The notes: generated by a model from the sequence alone, not told the origin. 64,000 bases of DNA from Rhizobium aethiopicum (GCF_900094625.1 NZ_FMAJ01000001.1:62001-126000), one strand, 5' to 3'; counted from the first letter of the stretch, positions 48,363-57,947 are shown. A program made the numbers and translations.

Positions 48363-48458
48363 GGCTGCTTCCGGCTGCCGGTGTTGTCAGTCGCCGCACC
48401 TGCCACTCATCCGGCTATTGCTCGTTTTAGTACCCGGTAACGGAGTGACGTTTCGATC

Positions 48459-48485
48459 CCCTCTTCTCCCGAGGGGAGGAGAGGG
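48459..48485. repeat. Inverted repeat between convergent genes
   Basis: CCCTCTTCTCCC (48459-48470) pairs with GGGAGGAGAGGG (48474-48485) with one G-T pair and a three-base loop. It lies between the convergent GGDEF and GlxA-type genes and may stop transcription from either side; no T-runs flank it. Confidence 0.5.
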
Positions 48486-48595
48486 TATGCCGCGCCGGCT
48501 TCGTTACTTGGCCGCTGTCGAATAACACGTCCTCTCGCCGGCGAGCGGTAGCATATGCTTTGCACAAGGCCGGGCATAGGATGCGATGCTGCGTC

Positions 48596-49627
48596 TCAAG
48601 CCGCGACCGGCTGTCTTGCCGTTGCCATGGTCATCTTGCGCTCGGCGCGCTCCTGCTGCGGCGAGCGGTGGTAGAGTTCGCGATAACACTTCGAGAAATG
48701 CGAGGCCGAGACGAAGCCGCAGGCGACGGCGACCTCCACGACAGGCATCGAGGACTGCACCAGCAGGTGCCTGGCGCGGTCGAGGCGGATTTCCAGATAG
48801 TAGCGGGCCGGAGAACGGCCCATCTCCTGGCGGAACAGCCGCTCGATCTGGCGACGGGAGAGGCCGGCGCCATCGGCAATCTCGATCAGCGACAGCGGCT
48901 CGGCGAGATTGCCTTCCATCAGTTCGATGATCGACAGAACCTTGGCGTTCTGAACGCCGAGGCGGGCGCGCAGCGGCAGGCGCTGGCGGTCATGCGGGTT
49001 GCGCACGCGGTCGGTCAGGTGCTGTTCGCAGATGCGGTTGACGAGGCTTTCGCCGAAATCCTCACCGATGAGGTTCAGCATCATGTCGAGCGAGGCGGTG
49101 CCGCCGGCGCAGGTATAGAGGTTGCCGTCTACCTCGTAGAGATCGGCATAGACCTCGGCCTGCGGAAAGGCTTCGGAAAAGCCAGGCAGGTTCTCCCAGT
49201 GGATGGCACAGCGCTTGCCGTTCAGGAGACCCGCCTGAGCCAGCACATGCGCGCCCGTACAGAGGCTGCCGACGGCGACGCCACGATTGTAGCATTCCCG
49301 CAGCCAGGCATTGACCGACTTGTTGTTGAATTCTTCGATGTCGATGCCGGAACAGACGAGCACCATGCCGGGCCGGTTCTCGCCGCCGAGATGGCGGCGC
49401 TCCTCAGCGAGCGAGGAATTCGCCTCGATACCGATGCCGCAGGAAGAATAGACCTTCTCTCCATCGACCGAAGCCAGCCGCCAGGTATAGGCCTGATAGC
49501 CGAGCATGCGGTTGGCGATGCGCAAGGTGTCCACGGCCGCCGAGAAGGGCAGCATGGTGAATTGCGGTACCATAAAGAAGACCAGTGAGCGCTTCTTGAT
49601 CTGCATCCTGTTCATAGCGAAATCCAT
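48596..49627 (-). CDS. GlxA-type AraC-family transcriptional regulator with DJ-1/PfpI-like domain
   Basis: The 343-residue regulator combines an N-terminal class I amidotransferase-like (DJ-1/PfpI) sensor domain (about 12-185; GVAVGSLCTGAHVLAQAGLL with a Cys in the nucleophile elbow) with a C-terminal AraC/XylS DNA-binding domain (about 235-330; LIEIADGAGLSRRQIERLFR, then VVEVAVACGFVSASHFSKCY). GlxA-like regulators control choline/betaine or amino-acid catabolism in rhizobia and pseudomonads; the target here is unknown because no catabolic operon is adjacent. ATG 49627 lacks a clear ribosome site; ATG 49615 is an alternative. Confidence 0.9.
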   Translation of the reverse strand: MDFAMNRMQIKKRSLVFFMVPQFTMLPFSAAVDTLRIANRMLGYQAYTWRLASVDGEKVYSSCGIGIEANSSLAEERRHLGGENRPGMVLVCSGIDIEEFNNKSVNAWLRECYNRGVAVGSLCTGAHVLAQAGLLNGKRCAIHWENLPGFSEAFPQAEVYADLYEVDGNLYTCAGGTASLDMMLNLIGEDFGESLVNRICEQHLTDRVRNPHDRQRLPLRARLGVQNAKVLSIIELMEGNLAEPLSLIEIADGAGLSRRQIERLFRQEMGRSPARYYLEIRLDRARHLLVQSSMPVVEVAVACGFVSASHFSKCYRELYHRSPQQERAERKMTMATARQPVAA

Positions 49628-49837
49628 GCTCGAGGGACGATGACATATTGGTCGCGCGGAATGCGTCGCGCGGATGTCCTGAAAGCGACAGTGGCATGGA
49701 TAAATGCGGCCGAGAAGAGCAAATATGCGACATTGACCGGGATTTGACCGGGCAAATCGCGGGTCGGTGAAGAAAACAGACTTATAGGCGACTGAGATTC
49801 ACGGCTGAAGACGGGCGAGGACCGGAACAGCGGGCAG

Positions 49838-49871
49838 AAAAAAGGCGGCGTTGCGTGAGGCAGACGCCGCC
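49838..49871 (-). terminator. Rho-independent terminator of the DUF1127-like gene
   Basis: On the minus strand, GGCGGCGT (complement of 49864-49871) pairs with the complement of 49844-49851 across a 12-base loop and is followed by six Ts (complement of A49838-49843). It begins 28 bases after the stop codon of the small gene at 49899. Confidence 0.85.
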
Positions 49872-49898
49872 CTCATCTCAGGAGGAATGTCGCATTCA

Positions 49899-50099
49899 TT
49901 ATATGGTCCGGTGTTTGCTGTCTTCAGTGCTCGGCCAGCCGATATCCTTGCGGACGTCAAAGGGCATGGCTTCGAGTTCGCGGGCGGTCCGCCAGCGCGT
50001 CCAGGCAAGCATCAGCTTATGGGCGTAGTGGCCCAGATCGAAGCGGCCTTCGCCGGAGGTGAGGGTCTTGCCACCACCCCGATAGGTGAGCGTGGTCAT
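49899..50099 (-). CDS. DUF1127-like small protein
   Basis: The 66-residue basic protein has the DUF1127 (YjiS-like) signature near its C-terminus, WRTARELEAMPFDVRKDIGW, preceded by a helical LGHYAHKLMLAWTRW. DUF1127 proteins of alphaproteobacteria are small regulators; some bind RNA and affect carbon, phosphate or motility traits. GGAAAGGAA precedes the ATG, and a strong terminator follows, so it forms its own short transcript. The gene lies upstream of the GlxA-type regulator gene on the same strand. Confidence 0.8.
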   Translation of the reverse strand: MTTLTYRGGGKTLTSGEGRFDLGHYAHKLMLAWTRWRTARELEAMPFDVRKDIGWPSTEDSKHRTI

Positions 50100-50444
50100 A
50101 TCCAGTTCCTTTCCTGGGTCGGGGCATGGTCGTCGATGGGAGGTTCGTCCATGTCCACGCTGTTAATATGGGCGCCGGGAACCCATCATTCAAACGAATA
50201 GAGCTTATGGATAACATCAACGATATTGAATGATCTCAGCGCCTCCCTGGGAAATGAGGGCGCGAAGCGGCCGGCTGATGAACTTCAGTGGCAGGTCAGA
50301 CAGCGTGGCTCAAGAATCGGGCACCTACGGGGCCGGCTTTTAACATCAACAATATGGAAACAGGCACTCGCGAGGTCAACATTGGCCTCAGGCTGAAAGG
50401 GGATCATTAAACGCCGCATTCTATAGGATTCTCGGCGTGAGCCA
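50100..50444. other. Intergenic region upstream of the DUF1127-like gene
   Basis: No gene was found in these 345 bases. The part next to 50100 should carry the promoter of the DUF1127-like gene; AT-rich stretches around 50185-50235 and 50340-50360 contain ATCAAC repeats (CATCAACGATATTGA and CATCAACAATATGGA) of unknown meaning. Confidence 0.45.
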
Positions 50445-51716
50445 TCAGGCGTCGCTCTTTAGGGCGTGCTTTACCCGCAAGACCGCCATGCAGACCGTCC
50501 CGATGACGATCGGGACTGATACCAGCATTACAAGAGGGCTCACGTGGACACCCGCGTGATCTAACGTTTCGAACGTCACCTTGAGCATCCCGAGCAGATA
50601 GTAGCTGATCGCGATGATGGAGAAGCCCTCCACAGCGCGCTGTATCTTGACCTGCGTCGCAGCTCGGTCTGCCATTGCCTGAATCTGAGTGGCGTTCTGG
50701 TACTCGATTTCGACCTGAATGCGGGTCTGCAGGAGGTCAATCAGGTGAACGGTCGCGCTGGACAGCTGCTCCAGACGCAATGCTGTCGCTTCACAGGTTC
50801 GGACCGCCGGACGAAAACGCCTGACAACAAAGGTGCCAAACCGCTGAAAGCCGGGGACATGGGTCTCCCGGAGCAGTGCGATACGTTCCTCGACAATCTT
50901 TGAATATGCCGACGTAGCGCCGAAGCGGTTTCGCGTCTCTGCTGTCGCCGAAATGATCTCCGAGGAGAGGGCCGTGATCTCGTCCAGGAGCTGCCTGTGT
51001 TCGGCAACCGGGGTTGCAAGGTTCCGGTTTGTCAGGCGGACGAGCTTGCCGTCGAACCCAGCGAGCATCGGTGCGAGTCTGCGCGCCTCCGGCAGCCCAA
51101 GAAGCGCCATCGCCCGGTAGGTCTCGATCTCCAGCAGACGGCGGACCATGCGTCCCAATCGATGTGCGTTGAGGTCCTTGTTGAAGAGGAGAATGCGGCT
51201 CGACCGATCGGACCTTACGCGGAAATCCGAACAAATCTGAGCTGAACCGCCACCGATAAACGAAGCGGCCGTGTCGCCAAACCCGTATGCAGCCAGGCTC
51301 GGTCCAAGTTCAACGGGAGCCTCGGAAGCCACCACGAGTCCGATCCGGCAAACGAGTGGGGCAGTGTCCAAGCCAGCAAGGCGAGCAAGGTCATGTTCGC
51401 TCAGATCGGAACTGGGCCAAACAGAGGGGGCGCTGTCCAGCTTCCTGAGCCGTGTTACCGTGACGAATTCGGTGTGACGTTCCACGCGAACGGAAACGTC
51501 GCCATTCGCCCAGACGCTGTCGTGGAAGCCCTCAATCGTTCGCCCATGGTCCTGCATTGGCATGAAGGCGGCGTGCTCAACGAAGGCAGGACCCGAAAAA
51601 TAGATCGAGGGCCTCGCATGGAGTTCGGCGTTGAAGTCCGCTTCTGCCTTCGGGGTCTCGGACAAGGCGGTGGAAACTGGACGCGGCCCGCTGTCTGTGA
51701 GTTTGCTCTTCCCCAT
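50445..51716 (-). CDS. DUF3422 family membrane protein
   Basis: The 423-residue protein matches DUF3422: N-terminal ELHARPSIYFSGPAFVEHAAF, FIGGGSAQICSDFRVRSDRSSRIL in the middle, a coiled-coil-like helical region (about 250-350), and two C-terminal transmembrane helices (GFSIIAISYYLLGMLKVTF and SPLVMLVSVPIVIGTVCMAVL). It is therefore anchored by its C-terminus in the inner membrane with a large cytoplasmic part. The function is unknown. No operon partner is evident. Confidence 0.93.
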   Translation of the reverse strand: MGKSKLTDSGPRPVSTALSETPKAEADFNAELHARPSIYFSGPAFVEHAAFMPMQDHGRTIEGFHDSVWANGDVSVRVERHTEFVTVTRLRKLDSAPSVWPSSDLSEHDLARLAGLDTAPLVCRIGLVVASEAPVELGPSLAAYGFGDTAASFIGGGSAQICSDFRVRSDRSSRILLFNKDLNAHRLGRMVRRLLEIETYRAMALLGLPEARRLAPMLAGFDGKLVRLTNRNLATPVAEHRQLLDEITALSSEIISATAETRNRFGATSAYSKIVEERIALLRETHVPGFQRFGTFVVRRFRPAVRTCEATALRLEQLSSATVHLIDLLQTRIQVEIEYQNATQIQAMADRAATQVKIQRAVEGFSIIAISYYLLGMLKVTFETLDHAGVHVSPLVMLVSVPIVIGTVCMAVLRVKHALKSDA

Positions 51717-51742
51717 GCACTCCCTCCCTGAGGCTTCGACGG

Positions 51743-51955
51743 TTAAAAGGCCGTCGTCAACGGGTTCGGTCCGTTACGTCCTTCAGCTGAGTCCAGCTTT
51801 TCAAGGCGGGACATGTCGTCGGCATCCAGCGCAAAATCGAACACGTCGAAGTTCTCGGAGATACGGTTCTTCGTTCACCGATTTCGATATCACTATCAGA
51901 CCGTTCTCAACGTGCCACCGAATAATAATCTGTGCGGCGCTCTTTCCGAGCGATG
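51743..51955 (-). pseudogene. C-terminal remnant of an aldo/keto reductase
   Basis: Read on the minus strand from about 51955, the frame gives LGKSAAQIIIRWHVENGLIV and then ISKSVNEE, the NADPH-binding loop and adjacent strand of 2,5-diketo-gluconate-reductase-like aldo/keto reductases. After an extra C near 51865 the frame shifts, and the family C-terminus continues (RISENFDVFDFALDADDMSR, then GRNGPNPLTTAF) to TAA at 51745-51743. The N-terminal ~200 residues, including the catalytic Tyr/Lys, are absent. It is a decayed fragment. Confidence 0.75.
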
Positions 51956-52023
51956 ATCTCGATAGTTGGGTAAAGACGGGAAAAGTGAGTTCCGCTCATC
52001 GGATGGATGAAGGATGCATTGCT

Positions 52024-52743
52024 TCAGCAGCCTAGCTGGTCAGCCAGGTCCTTGAGGTCCTCGGCGACTAAATCCCAGTCCTTCTCGGGCATCAGATCGG
52101 TGATCTGGCCCTCACCATGCTCCTTGCGGCGGAAGACAAAGAGCGTCTTCATGCCACAGTTCGACGCCGCCTCCAGATCGTCGTTGTGGGCCGCGACCAT
52201 GCCTGTCTCACTGATGCTCAAGCCAGCGACCTCCGCCGACCGGAAATACACTTCCGGACGCGGCTTGTAGTTTTGGGCGATTTCAGAGCCGAGGATGGCG
52301 TCCCACCTGAGGTCGGCGTATTTCGCCAGCCACATCATCCCGGCAATATTCCCGTTCGAAATTGTTGTAACCGCGTATTGCCGCTTGAGGCGGGCAATCG
52401 CGTCCACCGAGTCCGGCCACGGATCGAGACGTTCCCAGGCGCGATTGAATTCCTTGAGGCTCTCCGGAGTGAAGCGGTCAACGTCTAACCCGTGATAGGC
52501 AAGGGTGAGCTTGAGGTTCTCGAGGTTGAGAACGCTCAAGGGCACCCATGCCCGTGCGCCGGAACGGATTTTCTCCATCGACGGCTGATACAACGACCGC
52601 CAGTCGGTTGCGAACTGGAAGGGATCAACCGAAATGCCTTCCGCCCTGAAAAAACCCTGGGCATGCCGCGCGACGCTCCCTCTCCAATCAACGACGGTCC
52701 CGAACACGTCGAAACCGAGAAGCTTAACCTCGGCAATATCCAT
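52024..52743 (-). CDS. Haloacid dehalogenase type II (HAD superfamily)
   Basis: The 239-residue enzyme shows the HAD motifs in order: nucleophile Asp12 in LGFDVFGTVVDW, motif II Ser in TTISNGNIAGM, motif III Lys in NYKPRPEVYF and motif IV in VAAHNDDLEAASN. These match L-2-haloacid dehalogenases (type II), which remove halide with inversion from 2-haloalkanoates, although many relatives act as phosphatases. The substrate in the cell is uncertain. It lies between the aldo/keto reductase remnant and a small membrane-protein frame on the same strand. Confidence 0.9.
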   Translation of the reverse strand: MDIAEVKLLGFDVFGTVVDWRGSVARHAQGFFRAEGISVDPFQFATDWRSLYQPSMEKIRSGARAWVPLSVLNLENLKLTLAYHGLDVDRFTPESLKEFNRAWERLDPWPDSVDAIARLKRQYAVTTISNGNIAGMMWLAKYADLRWDAILGSEIAQNYKPRPEVYFRSAEVAGLSISETGMVAAHNDDLEAASNCGMKTLFVFRRKEHGEGQITDLMPEKDWDLVAEDLKDLADQLGC

Positions 52744-52797
52744 AATAGTGTCTCCCGAAGTTGATGCCGAGCCCTGAGCAGGCCCGACCGTTGGTCG

Positions 52798-52980
52798 TCA
52801 AACGAGCTTGGACTTAACGAGAAAAAACGCAACCAGAGCTGTGGCCGACCACACCGCGGCGACGAAGTAGATGCCAGCGTATCGCGGCGGAACAGCGTGG
52901 ACGTCCTCAGTGACGGTTGCGCGCCAAGCCTGGCATCCCAGCGGCTGATGCCACGGCTGCAACAATTTGAAGAGCTTCAT
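52798..52980 (-). CDS. Possible small single-pass membrane protein
   Basis: A 60-residue frame starting at ATG 52980 and ending in a membrane helix (YFVAAVWSATALVAFFLVKS). The N-terminal 30 residues (MKLFKLLQPWHQPLGCQAW) are not clearly a signal. The clean hydrophobic helix followed by Lys suggests a real membrane-inserted peptide, but no ribosome site is obvious and no relatives are known to me. It may be a real small gene or chance. Confidence 0.35.
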   Translation of the reverse strand: MKLFKLLQPWHQPLGCQAWRATVTEDVHAVPPRYAGIYFVAAVWSATALVAFFLVKSKLV

Positions 52981-53229
52981 CCATCGATCGAAAACTCCTC
53001 CGGATTGATCTGATTAGACGTCCCCCAGCGGGGTGCGTGTATCGCTCCGAGTTCATAGTTCGACTGTTTCGGTGCGTCGGCGATGCGGCCGGCTTCACGG
53101 ATTTATGAACCTGACAGATAGGTCTTAGCGACGAGCGGCACCTAATCTTCTCAAACAGATGCACTACGTCCTAACGGCGCTGAGCCTCCGGGCTTGCCCC
53201 TCACTCCCGATAAACTCAACGGAGCGGAC

Positions 53230-53868
53230 ATGCCGAACCATATCCAACTGGAACTTTCCCGGCGAGATTTGCTTATCTCGTCGGCCGCCACGGTCGCCAT
53301 CACGGGTGCTGCGAGAGGGAGTGCGGCTGCCCAGCCGTCAGGAGATACGATGAAGTATTCAACGTCGGTCTTGCTCGCGGTCAATGGCGAGCGGCACGAG
53401 ATCGAAGTGGACAACCGCACCACCTTGCTCGATGCCCTCCGCGAGCATCTGCACCTGACAGGCACCAAGAAAGGGTGCGACCACGGCCAGTGCGGTGCGT
53501 GCACTGTCATGGTCGACGGTCGCCGTATCAACTCCTGCCTGACGCTTGCCGTCATGCACGATGGAGACGAGATCACCACCATCGAGGGACTGGGGAAGCC
53601 AGGCGATCTTCATCCCATGCAGGCCGCCTTCGTGAAGCATGACGGCTTTCAATGCGGCTATTGTACGCCCGGCCAAATCTGCTCGTCGATTGCCGTCCTC
53701 GAGGAGATCAAGGCCAATATTCCAAGCCACGTCACGGGGGATCTTACCGCGCAGGCACAGCTCACCGCAGTCGAGGTCCGCGAGCGGATGAGTGGCAACA
53801 TCTGTCGATGCGGCGCTTACTCGAACATCCTGGACGCCATCTCTGAAGTCGCGGGGATCAAAGCATGA
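53230..53868 (+). CDS. paoA: Aldehyde oxidoreductase iron-sulfur subunit (PaoA-like)
   Basis: The 212-residue subunit has a Tat-like signal ([20 protein letters not shown]), so the enzyme is exported folded to the periplasm. Two [2Fe-2S] domains are visible: the plant-ferredoxin-type [20 protein letters not shown] and the helical domain [13 protein letters not shown] with [13 protein letters not shown]. It passes electrons from the molybdenum centre to FAD. GGAG precedes ATG 53230 and the gene overlaps paoB by 4 bases, the start of a five-gene operon. Confidence 0.95.
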   Translation: MPNHIQLELSRRDLLISSAATVAITGAARGSAAAQPSGDTMKYSTSVLLAVNGERHEIEVDNRTTLLDALREHLHLTGTKKGCDHGQCGACTVMVDGRRINSCLTLAVMHDGDEITTIEGLGKPGDLHPMQAAFVKHDGFQCGYCTPGQICSSIAVLEEIKANIPSHVTGDLTAQAQLTAVEVRERMSGNICRCGAYSNILDAISEVAGIKA

Positions 53869-54815
53869 GAGCCTTCACCTTCGAGCGACCCTCTACAATC
53901 GAAGCGGCGGTCAAAGCGGCGGCCGCCAATCCGGAAGCGAAGTTCATCGCAGGCGGGACGAACCTTCTTGACCTAATGAAGCTCGAAATCGAAACGCCGA
54001 CGCACCTGATCGATGTCAACGGCCTCGGCATGGACAAGATCGAGCCGACGGCAGAAGGCGGCGTTCGTATCGGAGCTCTCGTGCGCAACACGGACCTTGC
54101 TGCGAACGAAACCATTCGTCGGGACTACGGCCTGCTATCTCGTGCACTTGTCGCAGGTGCATCGGGTCAGCTCCGCAACAAGGCGACGACCGCCGGGAAC
54201 CTTCTGCAACGCACGCGCTGTCCGTATTTTTACGACACCAATCAGCCCTGCAACAAGCGGCAGCCGCGCAGCGGCTGCTCTGCCATCGGCGGTTTCAGCC
54301 GACAGCATGCCGTGGTCGGGACGAGCGAATCCTGCATCGCCACCCATCCGAGCGACATGGCAATCGCGATGCGCGTTCTCGACGCCGTGATCGAAACCGT
54401 CAAGGCCAACAGCGAGACGCGGTCGATTCCGATCGGCGAATTCTATCGCCTGCCGGGAGACACCCCGCATATCGAGAATGTCCTCGAGAAAGGCGAAATC
54501 ATCACGGGTGTCGCGCTTCCACCGCCGGTCGGTGGAAAGCACATCTACCGCAAGGTCCGCGACCGGGCTTCCTACGCCTTCGCGCTTGTCTCTGTCGGGG
54601 CAATCATCCAGCCAGACGGTAAGGGAAGGGTTGCCGTCGGAGGCGTCGCCCACAAGCCGTGGCGGGTCGAGGACGCGGAGGCCGATCTTCCGAACGGAGC
54701 GAAGGCTGTCGCGAGCGGACTGATGGCCGGGTCTCGGCCCACCGAGCAGAACCGTTTCAAAGTCGAACTTGTCGAGCGCACTCTCGGCGCCGTCATCGCA
54801 GAAGCAAGGGGGTGA
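53865..54815 (+). CDS. paoB: Aldehyde oxidoreductase FAD subunit (PaoB-like)
   Basis: The 316-residue FAD-binding subunit shows the PCMH/CO-dehydrogenase-flavoprotein fold: [19 protein letters not shown] near residue 25 and the [23 protein letters not shown] loop. It also carries a Cys cluster, [20 protein letters not shown], characteristic of PaoB and expected to bind an additional [4Fe-4S] cluster. Electrons leave through it, possibly to a ferredoxin or oxygen. It overlaps paoA by four bases and ends three bases before paoC. Confidence 0.94.
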   Translation: MRAFTFERPSTIEAAVKAAAANPEAKFIAGGTNLLDLMKLEIETPTHLIDVNGLGMDKIEPTAEGGVRIGALVRNTDLAANETIRRDYGLLSRALVAGASGQLRNKATTAGNLLQRTRCPYFYDTNQPCNKRQPRSGCSAIGGFSRQHAVVGTSESCIATHPSDMAIAMRVLDAVIETVKANSETRSIPIGEFYRLPGDTPHIENVLEKGEIITGVALPPPVGGKHIYRKVRDRASYAFALVSVGAIIQPDGKGRVAVGGVAHKPWRVEDAEADLPNGAKAVASGLMAGSRPTEQNRFKVELVERTLGAVIAEARG

Positions 54816-54818
54816 GCC

Positions 54819-57017
54819 ATGGAGTTCAACACACCGGCGACCACAAATCCGATCGATCAGCTCAAGGTGGTCGGAAAACCAATCCACCGTATCGACGGTC
54901 AGCTCAAGACGACCGGACGGGCGATGTACGCCTACGAATGGCACGACGCCAATGTTCCCCATGCCTACGGATATCCCGTCGGCGCATCGATCGCCAAGGG
55001 CAAGATCAAATCCATCGATGTCACTGCCGCCAAGACGGCGCCCGGCGTCCTCGCGGTGGTGACGACGCTTGATGTCGGCGACCTCGGCAAGGGAAGGTTC
55101 AATACCGCGAAGCTGTTCGGCGGCGAGGAAATTCAGCACTATCATCAGGCGATCGCCGTGGTGGTGGCTCATTCTTTCGAACAGGCGCGGGCGGCCGCTG
55201 CCCTCGTCAAGGTGGACTACGAAAAGCAGGCTGGCGCCTTCGACCTCGCCGCCGCCATGGGCTCGGCAGTCAAGCCTGACGAGTCCCAGGAACCCGATAC
55301 GGCTGTCGGAGATTTCGATGGCGCCTTCAAATCCGCGCCTGTCACTCTCGACGAAAGCTACACGACGCCGGACCAATCCCATTCGATGATGGAGCCCCAC
55401 GCCTCCATCGCCGCCTGGGAAGGGGACGAGCTCACCGTGTGGACGTCGAGCCAGATGATCGACTGGTGGCGTAGCGATCTGGCGACGACGCTCGGCATCG
55501 ACAAGGAAAAGGTCCACCTGATGTCGCCGTTCATCGGCGGCGGGTTTGGTGGGAAGCTTTTTCTTCGGGCCGATGCTGTTCTCGCCGCTTTCGGCGCCAA
55601 AGCCGTCGGCCGCCCGGTCAAGGTGGCCCTTCCGCGCCCGTTCATGGCGAACAACACAACTCACCGACCGGCGACGAGGCAGCGTATCCGCATCGGTGCT
55701 GACCGCGATGGCAGGATCACGGCGATCGCGCACGAAAGCTGGTCGGGAGACCTTCCGGGGGGCGGTCCCGAAACGGCGGTGAACCAGACTCGACTGCTCT
55801 ATGCAGGAGCCAACCGCATGACGGCGATGCGGCTTGCGACGCTGGACCTCCCTGAAGGCAATGCGATGCGTGCGCCCGGCGAAGCGCCCGGACTGATGGC
55901 GCTGGAAATAGCGATCGACGAGATGGCCGAGAAGCTCGGCATGGATCCAATCCAGTTCCGGATCATCAACGACATACAGGTCGATCCGGAGAAGCCCGAG
56001 CGTCCGTTCTCACAGCGCAATCTGAACGGTTGCCTGACACTCGGAGCGGAACGGTTCGGGTGGAGCCAGCGACCAAAGACCGCATCGCGCCGGGAAGGAA
56101 ACTGGCTGGTCGGCATGGGTGTCGCGGCCGCCTTCCGCAACAATCTCGTATTGCCATCCGGCGCACGCGTGAAGCTCGACCACGAGGGCGTCGTCACCGT
56201 CGAAACCGACATGACCGACATTGGGACCGGCAGCTATACGATTATCGCTCAGACTGCTGCGGAGATGATGGGAGTTGGCGTGGACAGAGTTGCCGTGCAG
56301 CTTGGTGACTCCCGCTTCCCCGTGTCAGCGGGGTCGGGCGGCCAGTTCGGCGCGAACTCGTCGACGTCAGGTGTCTACGCCGCATGCGTCAAGCTTCGCG
56401 AGGCAGTCGCCAGCAAGCTCGGCTTCAACTCCGATGGCATCGTGTTCGAGAATGGCCAGGTCCGCTCCGGTAACCGCACCGTGCCTCTGGCTGAGGCGGC
56501 CGGCGATGAAGGACTTGTCGGCGAAGATACGATGAAGTGGGGAGATCTGACGAAGACGCATCAGCAGTCAACCTTCGGCGCACACTTCGTCGAAGTCGGC
56601 GTTGACGTTGCAACAGGTGAGACAAGGATCCGCCGGATGCTCGCTGTCTGTGCCGCCGGCCGAATCCTTAATCCGATCACTGCTCGCAGCCAGGTCATCG
56701 GTGCGATGACGATGGGAGCGGGTGGGGCGCTTTCGGAAGAGCTTGCCGTAGACACTTGGCATGGGTTCTTCGTCAACCATGACCTTGCAGGATACGAAGT
56801 TCCGGTTCATGCGGACATCCCGCACCAGGAGGTGATCTTCATGGACGAGGCGGACCCGATGTCGTCCCCGATGAAGGCCAAGGGCGTCGGCGAACTTGGC
56901 CTCTGCGGCGTGTCCGCTGCGGTCGCCAATGCGATCTACAATGCCACGGGCATCAGGGTGCGGCACTATCCGATCACGCTCGACAAGCTGATCGGCGAAC
57001 TGCCCGATGTCGCCTGA
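54819..57017 (+). CDS. paoC: Molybdenum aldehyde oxidoreductase large subunit (PaoC-like)
   Basis: The 732-residue catalytic subunit of the xanthine-oxidase family binds the molybdopterin-cytosine-dinucleotide cofactor and oxidises aldehydes to acids. Family signatures are GRAMYAYEWHDANVPHAYGY, HYHQAIAVVVAHSFEQARAA, FIGGGFGGKLFLRADAVLAA, MRAPGEAPGLMALE and the C-terminal KGVGELGLCGVSAAVANAIY, which contains the catalytic Glu that activates the Mo-bound hydroxyl. There is no signal of its own; it would be carried by the Tat signal of PaoA. By analogy to PaoABC it detoxifies aromatic and other aldehydes in the periplasm. Confidence 0.95.
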   Translation: MEFNTPATTNPIDQLKVVGKPIHRIDGQLKTTGRAMYAYEWHDANVPHAYGYPVGASIAKGKIKSIDVTAAKTAPGVLAVVTTLDVGDLGKGRFNTAKLFGGEEIQHYHQAIAVVVAHSFEQARAAAALVKVDYEKQAGAFDLAAAMGSAVKPDESQEPDTAVGDFDGAFKSAPVTLDESYTTPDQSHSMMEPHASIAAWEGDELTVWTSSQMIDWWRSDLATTLGIDKEKVHLMSPFIGGGFGGKLFLRADAVLAAFGAKAVGRPVKVALPRPFMANNTTHRPATRQRIRIGADRDGRITAIAHESWSGDLPGGGPETAVNQTRLLYAGANRMTAMRLATLDLPEGNAMRAPGEAPGLMALEIAIDEMAEKLGMDPIQFRIINDIQVDPEKPERPFSQRNLNGCLTLGAERFGWSQRPKTASRREGNWLVGMGVAAAFRNNLVLPSGARVKLDHEGVVTVETDMTDIGTGSYTIIAQTAAEMMGVGVDRVAVQLGDSRFPVSAGSGGQFGANSSTSGVYAACVKLREAVASKLGFNSDGIVFENGQVRSGNRTVPLAEAAGDEGLVGEDTMKWGDLTKTHQQSTFGAHFVEVGVDVATGETRIRRMLAVCAAGRILNPITARSQVIGAMTMGAGGALSEELAVDTWHGFFVNHDLAGYEVPVHADIPHQEVIFMDEADPMSSPMKAKGVGELGLCGVSAAVANAIYNATGIRVRHYPITLDKLIGELPDVA

Positions 57018-57026
57018 GGCGATAGC

Positions 57027-57947
57027 ATGAAACAGACCGCGCTCGTTCTCCCAACACCGGTCCGGGCAGTCTCGACCGACGATCCTCGGGAGATTTTGTC
57101 CTTCCTCGCCACTGTCTCAAACGACGGCGGCGAGGCTGCGCTCGCGACGCTCGTTGAAATCCGGGGAGGGGCCGCCCGCGCGCTCGGATCACAGGTCGCA
57201 GTATCCGCGGACGGCAAGTACTGCGGATACGTTTCTGGCGGGTGCGTCGAGGCGGCAGTCGCATCCGAGGCAATCAACGCGATCGCCGAAGGTCGGGACC
57301 GCGTGATCAAGTATGGCGACGGGTCGCCATATTTTGATATTGTCCTGCCTTGCGGCGGAGGCGTCACCATAGCCATCCATGTCATCCGTGGCGTCGGGCA
57401 AATCAACGGTGTACTCGATAATCTCGAATCGCGACGGGCGGCCGCCCTCCGCTATTCACCAATCCGCCAGCGCATCGACGGAGCGGAACCTCCTGCACGT
57501 TCGGGCTGGTACGACGAGGATTTCGTTACCGTTTATCGCCCTCGGACGCGGGTGGTGGTTTCGGGAGATACCATCGAGGCGGAGGTCGTAGCCGCCGTGG
57601 CGAGAGCGTCCGGTTACGACGTCATCATGAGAAGCGGACTTCGGCGTGACCTCGCTGATGCGATCGACGAATTTACAGCAGTGGTCATGCTTCATCATGA
57701 CCTTGAAGCCGAGGAACAGATCCTCGGCACCGCCATGGGTTCGGCCGCATTCTATATCGGCGCACTCGGCAGCACTCGCACGCACAAGCGGCGGCAAGAT
57801 CGGCTTCGCGACCTCGGCTGGTCACAATTTGAGATCGACCGGATAAAGGCGCCCATCGGCTTTTTCGGGCCGACAAGGGACGCAAACTCGCTGGCCCTGT
57901 CGGTGCTTGCCGATGTCGCGGCCAGCCGCTTGTCGGCGTACGGCTGA
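57027..57947 (+). CDS. XdhC-family molybdenum cofactor insertion protein
   Basis: The 306-residue protein has an N-terminal XdhC/CoxI domain (ALATLVEIRGGAARALGSQV, then YCGYVSGGCVEAAVA, with the binding Cys) and a C-terminal Rossmann-like domain (RVVVSGDTIEAEVVAAVAR, then YIGALGSTRTHKRR). XdhC proteins bind, sulfurate and protect the Mo cofactor before insertion into the large subunit, the role of PaoD in the E. coli operon. It follows paoC by 9 bases and overlaps the next gene by one base. Confidence 0.92.
   Translation: MKQTALVLPTPVRAVSTDDPREILSFLATVSNDGGEAALATLVEIRGGAARALGSQVAVSADGKYCGYVSGGCVEAAVASEAINAIAEGRDRVIKYGDGSPYFDIVLPCGGGVTIAIHVIRGVGQINGVLDNLESRRAAALRYSPIRQRIDGAEPPARSGWYDEDFVTVYRPRTRVVVSGDTIEAEVVAAVARASGYDVIMRSGLRRDLADAIDEFTAVVMLHHDLEAEEQILGTAMGSAAFYIGALGSTRTHKRRQDRLRDLGWSQFEIDRIKAPIGFFGPTRDANSLALSVLADVAASRLSAYG

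Noticed and set aside
50185..50235. ATGGATAACATCAACGATAT at 50210 as the start of a LysR regulator divergent from the DUF1127-like gene
   Set aside because: The frame stops after eight codons, and no downstream frame shows LysR residues, so no remnant could be demonstrated.
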